Assembly (NCBI GenBank): GCA_020444265.1
Contig: JAHLLH010000008.1
Coordinates: forward strand, 122,945 to 183,656
Direction: 5' to 3'
Source of the DNA: a bacterium
GTDB taxonomy: Bacteria; Electryoneota; Electryoneia; Electryoneales; Electryoneaceae
Length of the DNA stretch: 60,712 bases
The notes below the pieces were generated by a model. It saw only the letters and a program-made list of their open reading frames with translations, ran no database searches and was not told the DNA's origin. The translations under genes were made by a program, and so were the position numbers. Below, in pieces: positions 19,543 to 29,644 of the stretch (its first letter is position 1; every line of letters starts with the position of its first letter).

Positions 19543-20109
19543 ATGGCCTCGACGGCTGATTTTCGCAACGGCATGGTGATCAAGTACAACCACAGCTTGG
19601 TGACCATCGTAGAATTTCAACATGTGAAGCCCGGCAAGGGCGGTGCATTTGTGCGTACGAAGCTGAAGGACGTGATCAGCGGCAAGGTGCTGGACAATAC
19701 GTTCCGTGCCGGTGAAAAGGTGGAAGAAATTCGCCTTGAAGCGCGCCAGATGCAGTACCTCTACCAGGAAGGCGATGGTTTTGTCTTCATGGACCACGAG
19801 ACTTATGAACAGATCTCGATGGGTGCCGACCTGGTCAGTCCTGACATCGCCAAGTACATGAAGGAAGGCGTGGACTTCAAGGTCCTGTTTACCGAGGGCA
19901 GCCCCCTCGTGCTCGAACTGCCCTTCTTCCTCGAGCTGGAGATTGTCGAGACGGAACCGGGCGACAAGGGCGACCGTGTCAGTGCCGCGACCAAGCCGGC
20001 CAAGCTCGAAACCGGTGCCGTTGTGCAGGTGCCCCTCTTCGTCAGCCAAGGCGAAGTGGTCAAGGTGGATACCCGCACCGATGAATACATCGAGCGGGTC
20101 AAGGGTTAA
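19543..20109 (+). CDS. efp: Translation elongation factor P
   Basis: Relieves ribosome stalling at polyproline. 188 residues in three beta domains: N-terminal ADFRNGMVIKYNHSLVTIVE, the KPGKGGAFVRTKLK loop with the exposed Lys32 at the tip, the OB domains with the signature FFLELEIVETEPGDKGD, and the C-terminal VKVDTRTDEYIERVKG. Start ATG 19543 is chosen over a TTG 11 codons earlier; AAGGA lies about 8 bases upstream. Lys32 is the position modified by EpmA in some bacteria. The neighbours accB-accC form the common efp-accB-accC order. Confidence 0.97.
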   Translation: MASTADFRNGMVIKYNHSLVTIVEFQHVKPGKGGAFVRTKLKDVISGKVLDNTFRAGEKVEEIRLEARQMQYLYQEGDGFVFMDHETYEQISMGADLVSPDIAKYMKEGVDFKVLFTEGSPLVLELPFFLELEIVETEPGDKGDRVSAATKPAKLETGAVVQVPLFVSQGEVVKVDTRTDEYIERVKG

Positions 20110-20175
20110 GACGTGAACCGGGACTGAGGTCCTGTTACCAAAGCTTACTCTCCATTCTGGGGAGGGGGAGACCGG

Positions 20176-20664
20176 ATGAATTTTACCGAGGTGCGCAAGC
20201 TGGTCAAGTTGCTCGAGTCCAGCGATCTCAACGAACTTGAATTCGAACGGGACGGTTCTCGTCTCCATCTGAAGAAGGCCGAACCGTTGCCCGCACCGGT
20301 GCAGACCGTGCTCGCCGCACCGCCCGCGATGCAGCAGGCGGCCCCGGCAGGTGCGCCATCCGCTCACACTGCAGCGCCAACCGCCGCAGGATCGGATGCC
20401 CCGGCTGCGAGTTCGAAGAAGTTCCACGAATTGAAGTCGCCGATGGTTGGCACCTTCTACCGCGCCCCGGCTCCGGATGCTGATCCCTATGTCCAAGTGG
20501 GCGACAAGGTGAAGCAGGGCCAGACGCTCTGTATCGTGGAAGCGATGAAGCTGATGAACGAGATCGAAGCGGACGCCACCGGGACGGTGGTGGAGATCCT
20601 GGTCGAGAATGGCGAGCCGGTCGAGTTCGGCGCGGCGCTGTTCCTCATCGATCCACAGGGCTGA
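20176..20664 (+). CDS. accB: Biotin carboxyl carrier protein of acetyl-CoA carboxylase
   Basis: Carries CO2 on biotin between biotin carboxylase and carboxyltransferase in the first step of fatty-acid synthesis. 162 residues: N-terminal helix [20 protein letters not shown], a long Ala/Pro-rich linker (about 40-85), and the biotinyl domain with [12 protein letters not shown], where Lys125 is biotinylated. GGGGGAG precedes ATG 20176. accC begins 2 bases after the stop. Confidence 0.97.
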   Translation: MNFTEVRKLVKLLESSDLNELEFERDGSRLHLKKAEPLPAPVQTVLAAPPAMQQAAPAGAPSAHTAAPTAAGSDAPAASSKKFHELKSPMVGTFYRAPAPDADPYVQVGDKVKQGQTLCIVEAMKLMNEIEADATGTVVEILVENGEPVEFGAALFLIDPQG

Positions 20665-20666
20665 TC

Positions 20667-22022
<1,356 letters not shown>

Positions 22023-22036
22023 TTCTGGAGGCCAGG

Positions 22037-22417
22037 ATGGCGAACGTCCCGCAGGAGTTGAAGTACACAGAGGATCATGAGTGGGTGCGTGTGGAGGGTG
22101 ACACCGCCACATTTGGCATCACCGACTACGCGCAGGGGGAACTGGGCGATGTCGTCTTCCTCGAGCTGCCCGATGAGGGCGATGATGTAAAGCAGCACGA
22201 GACATTTGGTTCAATCGAAGCGGTAAAGACCGTGGCTGATCTTTTTGCCCCGCTCAGCGGCGAGGTTCTTGCTGTCAACGGCAGCCTGGAAGATGAGCCG
22301 GAGACGATCAACAAGGATCCGTACAACGCCGGTTGGCTGGTCAAGATCAAGATGTCCAAGACGGATGAGCTGGACGGTTTGATGGACGCTGAAGCTTACA
22401 ACCAGCACATTTCCTAG
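22037..22417 (+). CDS. gcvH: Glycine cleavage system H protein
   Basis: Lipoyl carrier that shuttles the aminomethyl group between P, T and L proteins. 126 residues from ATG 22037 (MANVPQELKYTEDHEW), with GGAGG 5 bases upstream; the longer frame overlaps accC. The lipoylated Lys64 lies in FGSIEAVKTVADLF, and the C-terminal PYNAGWLVKIK is typical. It follows accC by 14 bases, so biotin and lipoyl carrier genes are likely co-transcribed. Confidence 0.97.
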   Translation: MANVPQELKYTEDHEWVRVEGDTATFGITDYAQGELGDVVFLELPDEGDDVKQHETFGSIEAVKTVADLFAPLSGEVLAVNGSLEDEPETINKDPYNAGWLVKIKMSKTDELDGLMDAEAYNQHIS

Positions 22418-22430
22418 GAGTTTCCGTAGC

Positions 22431-23777
22431 ATGGCCTACGTGCCGCATACTGATTCTCAGATTGCCGAGATGCTCAAGGCCATAGGCGTTGAGCATTTTG
22501 ACGATTTGATCGCATCGATCCCGGAAGAGGTTCGTCTTGAAGGCGGCCTGAGGATGGCCGATGGCCTGTCCGAATTCGATGTGACGCGTGCGATGGAATC
22601 CATCGGCGCAGCAAACCGAGACGCTGTCAATGCCGTCAACTTCCTCGGCGGTGGCAGCTACGATCACTTTATCCCGTCCGCCGTCGGCGCGATCTTAAGC
22701 CGTAGCGAATGGTATACCGCCTACACGCCCTATCAGCCGGAAGTGTCGCAGGGGACGTTGCAGGCGATCTACGAGTACCAGTCGGTCATCTGCGACATCA
22801 CCGGGATGGATGTATCGAATGCATCCGTCTATGATGGCCCTACCGGCGCAACGGAAGCGATTCTGCTTGCCCTTCGCAGCCAGAAGAAGCGCGAGAAAGT
22901 GCTTGTTTCCGAAGGTTTGCACCCGCACGCTCTGAAAGTGCTGACCACCTATGGCAAGACGAGCGGGCTGGACATCAGCACGATTCCGCTGGGTGCTGAT
23001 GGACGAACCGACCTCGACGCCCTCAAAGCGGCATTGAGCGATGAGACCGCGGTGGTTTCCTTCGCGCAGCCCAACTTCTATGGTGTCCTCGAGGATGCGG
23101 AAGCGATCACCAACATCGCCCATGAGGCAGGTGCCCTGGCGGCTGTTTCGGTGTACCCGGTCAGCTTGGGGATCGTCGCCCCGCCCGGCCAATATGGTGC
23201 GGATATCGCGACGGGCGAAGGGCAGAGCCTGGGCAACCGAATGTCCTTCGGCGGCCCCTACCTCGGCATCTTTACCGCGACCCAGAAGTTGATCCGTCAG
23301 ATGCCGGGCCGCATCGCGGGCGAGACGGTCGACAAAGAGGGGAAGCGTGGCTACGTGCTCACATTACAGACTCGTGAACAGCACATCCGCCGTGGCAAAG
23401 CAACCTCGAACATCTGTACCAATGAAGGCCTCAACGCACTCGCCGCGCTGGTTCACCTCGCGATGCTGGGTAAGCAGGGCTTCAAGCAGGTGTCGCAGCT
23501 CTGCTACGACAAGGCGCATTACCTCCACGACCGGATTGTGAAGGAGACTTCTTTCAAGTCGTCGTTCGATGCGCCCTTCTTCAATGAGTTCACCCTTGAG
23601 ACCCCGGTTCCAGCGAAGCAGGTGGTCGACACCCTCGCTGACCAAGGTATCCTCGGTGGTATTCGTCTGGATCGTTTCTATCCAGAGATGACCAATCGCA
23701 TGCTGGTCGCGGTGACGGAGAAGCGGACCCGTGAAGAGATGGATGCTTTTGTCGAGGCGTTGAAAAAGATCGGTTAA
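22431..23777 (+). CDS. gcvPA: Glycine dehydrogenase (decarboxylating) subunit 1
   Basis: N-terminal half of the split P protein (448 residues). With GcvPB it forms the PLP-dependent glycine decarboxylase. The start MAYVPHTDSQIAEMLKAIGV and the core NFLGGGSYDHFIPSAV, QPEVSQGTLQAIYEYQ, DGPTGATEAILLA and NICTNEGLNALAA are characteristic. The PLP lysine is in the other subunit. AGGAG precedes ATG 22431, 13 bases after gcvH. gcvPB and gcvT are not adjacent: a terminator and half a kilobase of repeats follow. Confidence 0.96.
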   Translation: MAYVPHTDSQIAEMLKAIGVEHFDDLIASIPEEVRLEGGLRMADGLSEFDVTRAMESIGAANRDAVNAVNFLGGGSYDHFIPSAVGAILSRSEWYTAYTPYQPEVSQGTLQAIYEYQSVICDITGMDVSNASVYDGPTGATEAILLALRSQKKREKVLVSEGLHPHALKVLTTYGKTSGLDISTIPLGADGRTDLDALKAALSDETAVVSFAQPNFYGVLEDAEAITNIAHEAGALAAVSVYPVSLGIVAPPGQYGADIATGEGQSLGNRMSFGGPYLGIFTATQKLIRQMPGRIAGETVDKEGKRGYVLTLQTREQHIRRGKATSNICTNEGLNALAALVHLAMLGKQGFKQVSQLCYDKAHYLHDRIVKETSFKSSFDAPFFNEFTLETPVPAKQVVDTLADQGILGGIRLDRFYPEMTNRMLVAVTEKRTREEMDAFVEALKKIG

Positions 23778-23801
23778 TCTCGATCTACTGGATGACTATT
23801 G

Positions 23802-23832
23802 CTGGGCAGGGAGTGATCCTTGCCCAGTTTTT
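23802..23832 (+). terminator. Intrinsic terminator after gcvPA
   Basis: CTGGGCA (23802-23808) pairs with TGCCCAG (23821-23827), followed by TTTTTG. It ends the efp-accBC-gcvH-gcvPA region. Confidence 0.85.
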
Positions 23833-23840
23833 GTTAGTGT

Positions 23841-23928
23841 GTGTCACCCCGGACTCGATCCGGGGTCAAGCCGAGGAAGCTCTGGCTGACGAAGGATGCT
23901 TGATCCCGGGTCAAGCCCGGGATGACAC
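23841..23928. repeat. SR-B composite repeat B2
   Basis: An 88-bp element beginning GTGTCACCCCGGACTCGATC and ending CAAGCCCGGGATGACAC, so the ends are inverted repeats. Each end holds its own CCGG palindrome (ACTCGATCCGGGG; ATCCCGGG-TCAAG-CCCGGGAT). This starts a solid block of repeats filling 23.84-24.31 kb. Confidence 0.75.
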
Positions 23929-23934
23929 AGCGTT

Positions 23935-23992
23935 CCGTCAGGTCTTTAGCGTAGCGGAGACCTGACGGTGTAGCACGGGCATCCTGCCCGTG
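23935..23992. repeat. SR-A hairpin A3 plus CACGGGC hairpin
   Basis: CCGTCAGGTC...GACCTGACGG (23935-23968) with long loop TTTAGCGTAGCGGA, the reverse of the A2/A16 loop. A second small hairpin, CACGGGC-ATCCT-GCCCGTG, follows at 23974-23992. Confidence 0.75.
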
Positions 23993-24015
23993 CATCGCAC
24001 CTCCGGCGCGAATAG

Positions 24016-24041
24016 TGTGTCAGATCTGAGGATCTGACACA
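24016..24041. repeat. SR-A hairpin A4
   Basis: TGTGTCAGATC, TGAG loop, GATCTGACACA; the exact reverse-orientation copy of A1. Preceded by GGCGCGAATA, a companion motif also found before A14 and A16. Confidence 0.8.
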
Positions 24042-24078
24042 ACGAGGAAAATCTGACACTCCAGGCGATTGGTCGGTT

Positions 24079-24133
24079 CCGTCAGGCCCCCGAACCTGAC
24101 GGATTTTCAGTCAGACGTGGGCGTCTGACTGAA
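24079..24133. repeat. SR-A tandem hairpin pair A5/A6
   Basis: CCGTCAGG, CCCCCGAA, CCTGACGG (24079-24102), then a perfect 12-bp stem TTCAGTCAGACG, TGGG, CGTCTGACTGAA (24106-24133), followed by CGAA. The same pair, partly decayed, lies at 46230. Confidence 0.85.
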
Positions 24134-24144
24134 CGAAACGCCGC

Positions 24145-24306
24145 TGTCATGCCCAGGCCCCATGCCGGTGAGAACCGGCAAGGGTGTTGGTGTTGGGGCC
24201 GTCGGGCATCCCCCTTGATTGCGCAGCCTGGGGGGGGATCCCCGACGCACACCGGTTCGCTGCGCGAACGAGCTGGCTGGCACCAGCTTGTGTGCTGGGG
24301 ATGACA
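24145..24306. repeat. SR-C structured repeat, copy C4 (inverted)
   Basis: Ends TGTCATGCCCAGG and GCTGGGGATGACA, so it is reversed relative to C1-C3. Stems: GGCCCC/GGGGCC with inner GCCGGT/ACCGGC, and GCACAC/GTGTGC with inner AGCTGG/CCAGCT and GTTCGC/GCGAAC. The centre GATTGCGCAGCC replaces the usual CTATCGCAACGCC. From 24307 to 24471 I see no gene or clear structure before slipin. Confidence 0.9.
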
Positions 24307-24471
24307 GGTGCTCAAGTCGGAAAGGATAGTTGTACCCTCGCAACGACAATCCCATCACCCGAGCTTGTTTCCATCACCCTTCTCATTTGGGTAGCCCGGG
24401 TTCTGTGAGCATATTACCCTCATCAGAAAAATGTTCGGTAACGACCATCCTAACGGTGGGGGAGTTGAGCC

Positions 24472-25236
24472 ATGCCTCCTATTTCAGTGCTAGTTGTTGT
24501 CCTTGTCGTGGTGGCGATCCTTGCCTCGGCGATCAAGATTGTCCGCGAGTATGATCGTCTCGTGGTCTTCCGCCTGGGCCGCCTGATTGACTCGAAAGGC
24601 CCGGGTATCGTCTTCATTATCCCGATCATCGACCAGGTGCAGCGGGTCTCGACACGCATCCAGGTGTTCGACGTCATGCCGCAGGACCTGTTGACGAAGG
24701 ATAATGTCAGCGTACAGGTCAACGCGGTTGTCTACTTCCGCGTGCTCGAGCCAAAACGCTCCGTGGTCAACGTCGAGAACTTCTACCAGGCGACGGTCCA
24801 GATCGCGCAGACAACCCTGCGTGCGGTGGTCGGCGAGATCAGCCTGCAGACTCTGCTGGATGATTTGTCGGCGGTCAATGCTCGCTTGCAGGAGATTATC
24901 GACGAGCACACGGATGCCTGGGGTGTGAAGGTTTCCAACGTGGAAATCAAACATGTCGACCTGCCGCAGGATCTGAAGCGCGTGATGGCGTACGAGGCGG
25001 AAGCGGACCGAGTCCGTCGCGGTAAGATTGTCGCCGCCGAGGGTGAGTTCCAGGCCGCCCAGCGTCTGACCGATGCGGCTGCGTTGATGGCGGATCAGCC
25101 CAACGCGATGACCCTGCGTTACCTGCAAACCCTGGTTGAGGTGGCCGCCGAAAACAACTCGACGACCCTCTTCCCGGTCCCAATCGACCTCTTCCACCAG
25201 TTCCTCGGGAAGAAGGGCGAGGAGAAGCAGGGATAG
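24472..25236 (+). CDS. Slipin (SPFH/stomatin/prohibitin-family membrane protein)
   Basis: A 254-residue slipin with one N-terminal membrane segment (about residues 3-22, VLVVVLVVVAILASAI) and an SPFH domain: REYDRLVVFRLGRLIDSKGP, DVMPQDLLTKDNVSVQVNAV, TTLRAVVGEISLQTLLDD and WGVKVSNVEIKHVDLPQDL. The C-terminal part is helical (YEAEADRVRRGKIVAAEGE). Such proteins organise membrane microdomains or regulate proteases. The usual partner NfeD is not adjacent. GGGGGAG precedes ATG 24472; an intrinsic terminator follows. Confidence 0.93.
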   Translation: MPPISVLVVVLVVVAILASAIKIVREYDRLVVFRLGRLIDSKGPGIVFIIPIIDQVQRVSTRIQVFDVMPQDLLTKDNVSVQVNAVVYFRVLEPKRSVVNVENFYQATVQIAQTTLRAVVGEISLQTLLDDLSAVNARLQEIIDEHTDAWGVKVSNVEIKHVDLPQDLKRVMAYEAEADRVRRGKIVAAEGEFQAAQRLTDAAALMADQPNAMTLRYLQTLVEVAAENNSTTLFPVPIDLFHQFLGKKGEEKQG

Positions 25237-25262
25237 GCTAAACTGCGAAACGAGTTTGTTGG

Positions 25263-25295
25263 CCCCGGCAGCTCGATGCCGGGGTTTCCTTTTTG
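25263..25295 (+). terminator. Intrinsic terminator after slipin
   Basis: CCCCGGCA, GCTCGA, TGCCGGGG then TTTCCTTTTT. The same hairpin occurs in reverse at 25539-25560. Confidence 0.9.
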
Positions 25296-25365
25296 TGTTC
25301 CAGACTGTATGAAATCCGGGACACCCTGCGGATTTGGCCGCCAGGTAGAAGGTGAGGGAAGAGGT

Positions 25366-25391
25366 TGCGTCAGGTCTTCAGACCTGACGCA
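25366..25391. repeat. SR-A hairpin A7
   Basis: TGCGTCAGGTC, TTCA, GACCTGACGCA: a perfect 11-bp stem. Its outer base pairs (TGC/GCA) differ from other copies but stay complementary. Confidence 0.8.
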
Positions 25392-25411
25392 TCTTGCTCG
25401 ATGAATAGACC

Positions 25412-25438
25412 CGACTTGACGAGCAAGTCGAGCCACCC
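25412..25438. repeat. SR-D/F hairpin repeat F4
   Basis: CGACTTG, ACGAG, CAAGTCG, then AGCCACCC. Same layout as F1 (GGCTTG/CAAGCC) with a compensated stem. Confidence 0.65.
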
Positions 25439-25450
25439 ACCAGACGAATC

Positions 25451-25491
25451 GTGGCCTGGGTGCCCCGTCACCCAAGCGTGCATATCAGCAC
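25451..25491. repeat. SR-D repeat D4
   Basis: GTGGCCTGGGTG, CCCCGT, CACCCAAGCGTGCATATCAGCAC: reverse orientation of D3 and D5. Confidence 0.75.
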
Positions 25492-25530
25492 TTTCTGCCA
25501 GGGTAGCACGAGACCATCCGCTGTCGTCAA

Positions 25531-25560
25531 AGAGAAAACCCCGGCATCGAGCTGCCGGGG
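25531..25560 (-). terminator. Terminator of the TonB-plug operon
   Basis: On the reverse strand CCCCGGCA, GCTCGA, TGCCGGGG is followed by TTTTCTCT. This is the mirror copy of the slipin terminator 275 bp away, so the repeat cluster between them is insulated from both sides. Confidence 0.85.
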
Positions 25561-25585
25561 CCAACAATCAGCATGATATCTGTCC

Positions 25586-27574
25586 CTAATCCAACCGAAT
25601 CCCGAACCCCAACAGAATTGTCAATCCCTCTTCATCCGAAGCAGCGGGGTGAGTCAAACGGGGCTGGTCGAGCAGGTTGCGGACCGCCAGACTTGCCCGT
25701 ATCCGATCCTTCCACATCAATTGGCTGACGGTCACATTCAGGTTAAGGATGGGGTCTGTGCCAGCCTTGAAAAACCCATTGCTTGAATCCGCAGCTGATT
25801 GGAAGGCCGCCCATTCAGTTTCGCTGCGCCATGTGAGGTCGGTGTGGAGACGGGTGCCGTGTCCGGGTGCCCAGGTGACACGCCAGGCTGCCTGATGTTC
25901 GGGGAGGGCTTTCCATGTTTGCGCGAAGAGCCAGGTGCCATCCCGATGGTTCAGCCATCGGTAGGAAAGGCTTTGACGGATGGTCTTACCCAATCGATTG
26001 CTCAGCTGGACACTCCCGCCAAAGAGGTTGCCGCTCTGGTAGGATACGATCCACGCTTCACGGTTCACGTGCAGAGCACTGTCTGCGTTTACAAAGCTGT
26101 AGCTGTATGAGGGAATGACGGTCGCTGGGACAAACCGGTAAAACGCACCGAGGGTAAGGCGGGTGCTGGAGCCGATTCGCTGCTCAAAGTCGAGAAAACT
26201 GCTGTATTGACGCACGCTCTCTACATCGTAATACCCTGTCCCCTGGAAGGTCACGAGGGTGTCCGGGGCGAAGTTGTAGCCATCGAACCCGTAGGTGACC
26301 CATGTCGCAGGATCGGCGTCGAAAAGACGTTCCGTATAGGATGTCGTGAAACTCAGGCGACGAGTGTCGCTCAATAATAGCTCGCCACGGTAACTTGCTT
26401 TCACCCCACGCATGTCGATTCGCGCATCCAGATCGGCAGCGAGAGTGTGACGTAGAATGGGCGTCTGATCATAAATAATTGATCCGTAGAGGTGACTCTG
26501 TCCAAAGGTCTCGTCCCCCGATTTGTGCGAATCGGACAACTCATACCCACCATGCTGCTGAAAGCCGACCAGCAGGTGTGCCGGGCCCAGCCAGCGTGAT
26601 GCCTCGATACTGCCGCGATAGTCCTGCCGCTGGTAGTCAAATCCGATGGAGTAAGGGTTGTCCTGGTAGTCGAGGGTGTTGATCACAGCTCCCAGACGAT
26701 AATCGACCAGCGCCCATTTTGTCGGGATGGATCCTGACATGGTAGCGGCATCGAGGGTCATCTGGGTTGGGATCTCACGTCCGTAAGGAGGGAGAAAGAG
26801 GAAACCCGGATCGATGCTGCTGCTGCCGACAAGGGCACGATGGCTGCCGCCGAACATGGTCCAGCCAAAGCGGGTGGACCCACCCAGCAGGCCGAGTTTT
26901 GCATCCCCGTTTGGTTGGAAAGTCCTCAGTCGAGGGCGCATCTTAGGGCCGTCAAGTGGTTGCTCTTCACGTTTGAGCGAGTAAGCCACCCATGTCTCGC
27001 CATGTCGCACCGCCCCGTTCAACGAAACATCCGGTCCGACCCGATCAGGATCGTCAGTCGCCAGATCACCCACGCCAGAGAGGGTACCGTTGTCCCGGGT
27101 CACGTAACCGCGACGAACCGACGCGCCCAGCGAGTAACCTGCCTCCGGTTGCTGTGTATGGATGTGGATCAGGCCACGATCGGTGAAGATGCCCTCGTGC
27201 AATCCGGGCTGATTGAAGAACTCGACCGAATCAATCTCGTTGATTGAAATAGGAAGTCGGTTCAGCATCTGGCTGTCGAACAATTGCAGGTCGACAGGGA
27301 CTCCATCAATGAGCACCGTATAGTCTTGCCCCTCGAAAGGTTGCAACACCCCGGGACTGGCGAAGTGAGTGAAACCATCCATGGTCGAGGTGGACCAGCT
27401 GTCCGCCAGCAGGACTACATCACCGAGACGGGTAATGCCGGCATCCAGGATGTCCTGACGGTGGATCACCTCCCGGCCGTGCATGGTGGCCTGGAGGGGA
27501 GCCGCATAGGCACCAAGAATCAGGACAATCCACAGCGGGAGCATCCTAAGGGAGTGGGGGGGAATGTTCTTCAT
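25586..27574 (-). CDS. TonB-dependent-receptor-like outer-membrane protein (plug domain)
   Basis: A 662-residue protein, last of a three-gene reverse operon. From ATG 27574 it has a signal peptide ending about AAPLQA. The plug-like region follows: REVIHRQDILDAGITRLGDV (about 30-55), YTVLIDGVPVDLQ, LNRLPISINEIDSVEFFNQP and DRGLIHIHTQQ. The rest is alternating beta-strand sequence typical of a 22-strand barrel. No carboxypeptidase-like N-terminal domain and no clear TonB box were seen, and the C-terminus LLGFGIRLD lacks the usual final Phe. Paralogous to the next gene. The substrate is unknown; a non-transporting adhesin or porin is possible. Confidence 0.82.
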   Translation of the reverse strand: MKNIPPHSLRMLPLWIVLILGAYAAPLQATMHGREVIHRQDILDAGITRLGDVVLLADSWSTSTMDGFTHFASPGVLQPFEGQDYTVLIDGVPVDLQLFDSQMLNRLPISINEIDSVEFFNQPGLHEGIFTDRGLIHIHTQQPEAGYSLGASVRRGYVTRDNGTLSGVGDLATDDPDRVGPDVSLNGAVRHGETWVAYSLKREEQPLDGPKMRPRLRTFQPNGDAKLGLLGGSTRFGWTMFGGSHRALVGSSSIDPGFLFLPPYGREIPTQMTLDAATMSGSIPTKWALVDYRLGAVINTLDYQDNPYSIGFDYQRQDYRGSIEASRWLGPAHLLVGFQQHGGYELSDSHKSGDETFGQSHLYGSIIYDQTPILRHTLAADLDARIDMRGVKASYRGELLLSDTRRLSFTTSYTERLFDADPATWVTYGFDGYNFAPDTLVTFQGTGYYDVESVRQYSSFLDFEQRIGSSTRLTLGAFYRFVPATVIPSYSYSFVNADSALHVNREAWIVSYQSGNLFGGSVQLSNRLGKTIRQSLSYRWLNHRDGTWLFAQTWKALPEHQAAWRVTWAPGHGTRLHTDLTWRSETEWAAFQSAADSSNGFFKAGTDPILNLNVTVSQLMWKDRIRASLAVRNLLDQPRLTHPAASDEEGLTILLGFGIRLD

Positions 27575-27628
27575 GCAAGACAAGATAACCTGTGAAGCCC
27601 CCTCGGATCACCTATCCTGCTCTTCGCA

Positions 27629-29644
27629 TCAGAAGAACTCGTGCGAAGGTAGCAGCACATCCACTTTCAGCCAGTAGGAACGTGGATAGATCGATCCGCC
27701 CATGTGGGTCCATCGTTGCTGACGGTTTGTCATATTGCGAAAATCGAGGGTGGCACGGACACGATTCTTCCAGAAGCCCTTGGTCAGGGTCAGGTCGAAG
27801 CTGACCAGCTCATCTGTCTTGTCCACCCAGACCAGGGTGTTGGATGGCAGCTCAATACGGGACCGTCTTAATGATCCACGAAGCATCACGGTGAGATGAT
27901 TCGGTGCATCGTAGCGAACCGAACCGGATACCAGCAGAGGCAGAGTTGCTGAACGGAGAGTGTGATAATAGCTGTCCCCGCTTAAGGTCTTCCTCCATCG
28001 TGCCGAAAGACGATAGCTGAAACGATTGGTCAACCGTTGGTTCAGCTTGACTGAAAGCAGGCCAATGCTGCCCTTTGTGTCGGCATAGTAATAGTAGATC
28101 GAGCCAAATTCGCCAGGAAATGGGTAGGGGTCAATTATTCCACCCCGATCATTATAATAGCTGGAATAGGAAGTCAGCGAGACCTGTTCATCATCCTGCA
28201 ACGACCCGTGAATTACCGCGTCGATTCGATAGGGCAGCCGGGCGGAGATTTCCGCATCGAAACGACTGAAGGTTGAGGTGTTTACCTCGCTCGATCCAAC
28301 GAGCATGTTGTAATTCCCGTTGTAGCCTCGTTCGACATAATCCATCGGATTGTCCAGCACCTCAACCTGGCTCATACCGAACGCAGCGCGCCACTTTCGG
28401 TTCAGACGGTACTGGAACCAGCTACCAAATGATATCGCGCTTAATTCGCTGCTGTTGGTTGTATAGACCCCGTGGGCTTCCATGGTGAAATCGTGCAGAT
28501 CCAGGGAACCGTTGAGATAGGTCTGTCGCTCATGCCAGGATTCGTCAATCGGATCAGATTCCAGAACCTGTGGATCATGAAAAGAGGTCGATGTAAGCCG
28601 ATGTCCGAATTCAGCATGGAATGCGCGATATTGCCCGAGCAGCGCACCATTGGTCGATTGACGCTCCAACCTAACGGGATTCTTTGGGTAAGGCCATGGA
28701 GCCGGGGTGCCGAAGTAGCTGGAGTCTGGATAGGTCGCCAGATCACTTTCCGTCTGGAATTGTTGGGCACGAATCACGAGGCCGAGGTTCGTGGTCATCT
28801 GGAACCGGGCGCTCGCACTTCCGCTCTGGATACCGTTCTTGAATCGATCAGAGTAGTGGCCATTCCAAGTGTAGGGCATCTGATCTTCTTGCTCGCGCAA
28901 CCCGATCCCATACACCTCAAGGGCCCCAAGTTCAAAACCTGTATGGACGGAGAATCCTTCAGTGCTGCTGGTCGTTTCATCGCTCAGCATGAAGAACGGA
29001 GACGACCAGTTCAGCAAACTGATCAGCGCAGGATCGAGCAAGGAATGGTTTGTCGTGCGGTAGTCACCTGCGAGGTAAAACTTTTTGAAGGCAACACTTC
29101 CACCGTGAGTCTGGTCATCGGCGACTGACCCCATTCTGGGGACTGCGGGGCCCGGGACATAAATATTTGGGCCACCATCTCCACTAAGTTCACCGTGCAA
29201 CACCGACCCGCGATAGTTCACACCATCATCCGGATCGTCGAGGATGATTTCGAGTGCACCCTGCGGAGCGTGCGTACCGGCCAGGATCACAGGACGGCTG
29301 TACACGTTAATCCGGTCAATCCGTGACAGGGCTATCGGGAGACGGTTGAGGTTACTGCGGTCGTTCATTTCGATGTCAATCGGGTTACCATCAACAACGA
29401 TCAGGATGTCCGACTTGTCAAATGTGCCAAGCCCATTGGCGCTCATCTCCCATGTGTAGCCATCATTCGTTGAGAGGTCCCAATCGTCGATCAGCAACAG
29501 GATGTCGCTCAGGCGCATAGAGCCGCTCTCACGGATCTGATTATCGCTGATGACCTGGTCGGGCTCCGGTTTCGGCCACCAGGTACCGGCATGGAGGGGC
29601 AGCGAAAAGACGAGGAGGAAAAGGAGGATCGTAAGCCGTTTCAT
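27629..29644 (-). CDS. TonB-dependent-receptor-like outer-membrane protein (paralogue)
   Basis: A 671-residue relative of the downstream gene. The signal peptide is MKRLTILLFLLVFSLPLHA. The plug part is DQVISDNQIRESGSMRLSDI, then DWDLSTNDGYTWE (compare SWSTSTMDGFTHF in the paralogue), ILIVVDGNPIDIEM, LNRLPIALSRIDRINVYSRP and GALEIILDDP. A barrel-like C-terminal half ends PSHEFF. It overlaps the small outer-membrane protein gene by 4 bases and lies 54 bases upstream of its paralogue, so all three are probably one transcript. No ligand is evident. Confidence 0.82.
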   Translation of the reverse strand: MKRLTILLFLLVFSLPLHAGTWWPKPEPDQVISDNQIRESGSMRLSDILLLIDDWDLSTNDGYTWEMSANGLGTFDKSDILIVVDGNPIDIEMNDRSNLNRLPIALSRIDRINVYSRPVILAGTHAPQGALEIILDDPDDGVNYRGSVLHGELSGDGGPNIYVPGPAVPRMGSVADDQTHGGSVAFKKFYLAGDYRTTNHSLLDPALISLLNWSSPFFMLSDETTSSTEGFSVHTGFELGALEVYGIGLREQEDQMPYTWNGHYSDRFKNGIQSGSASARFQMTTNLGLVIRAQQFQTESDLATYPDSSYFGTPAPWPYPKNPVRLERQSTNGALLGQYRAFHAEFGHRLTSTSFHDPQVLESDPIDESWHERQTYLNGSLDLHDFTMEAHGVYTTNSSELSAISFGSWFQYRLNRKWRAAFGMSQVEVLDNPMDYVERGYNGNYNMLVGSSEVNTSTFSRFDAEISARLPYRIDAVIHGSLQDDEQVSLTSYSSYYNDRGGIIDPYPFPGEFGSIYYYYADTKGSIGLLSVKLNQRLTNRFSYRLSARWRKTLSGDSYYHTLRSATLPLLVSGSVRYDAPNHLTVMLRGSLRRSRIELPSNTLVWVDKTDELVSFDLTLTKGFWKNRVRATLDFRNMTNRQQRWTHMGGSIYPRSYWLKVDVLLPSHEFF

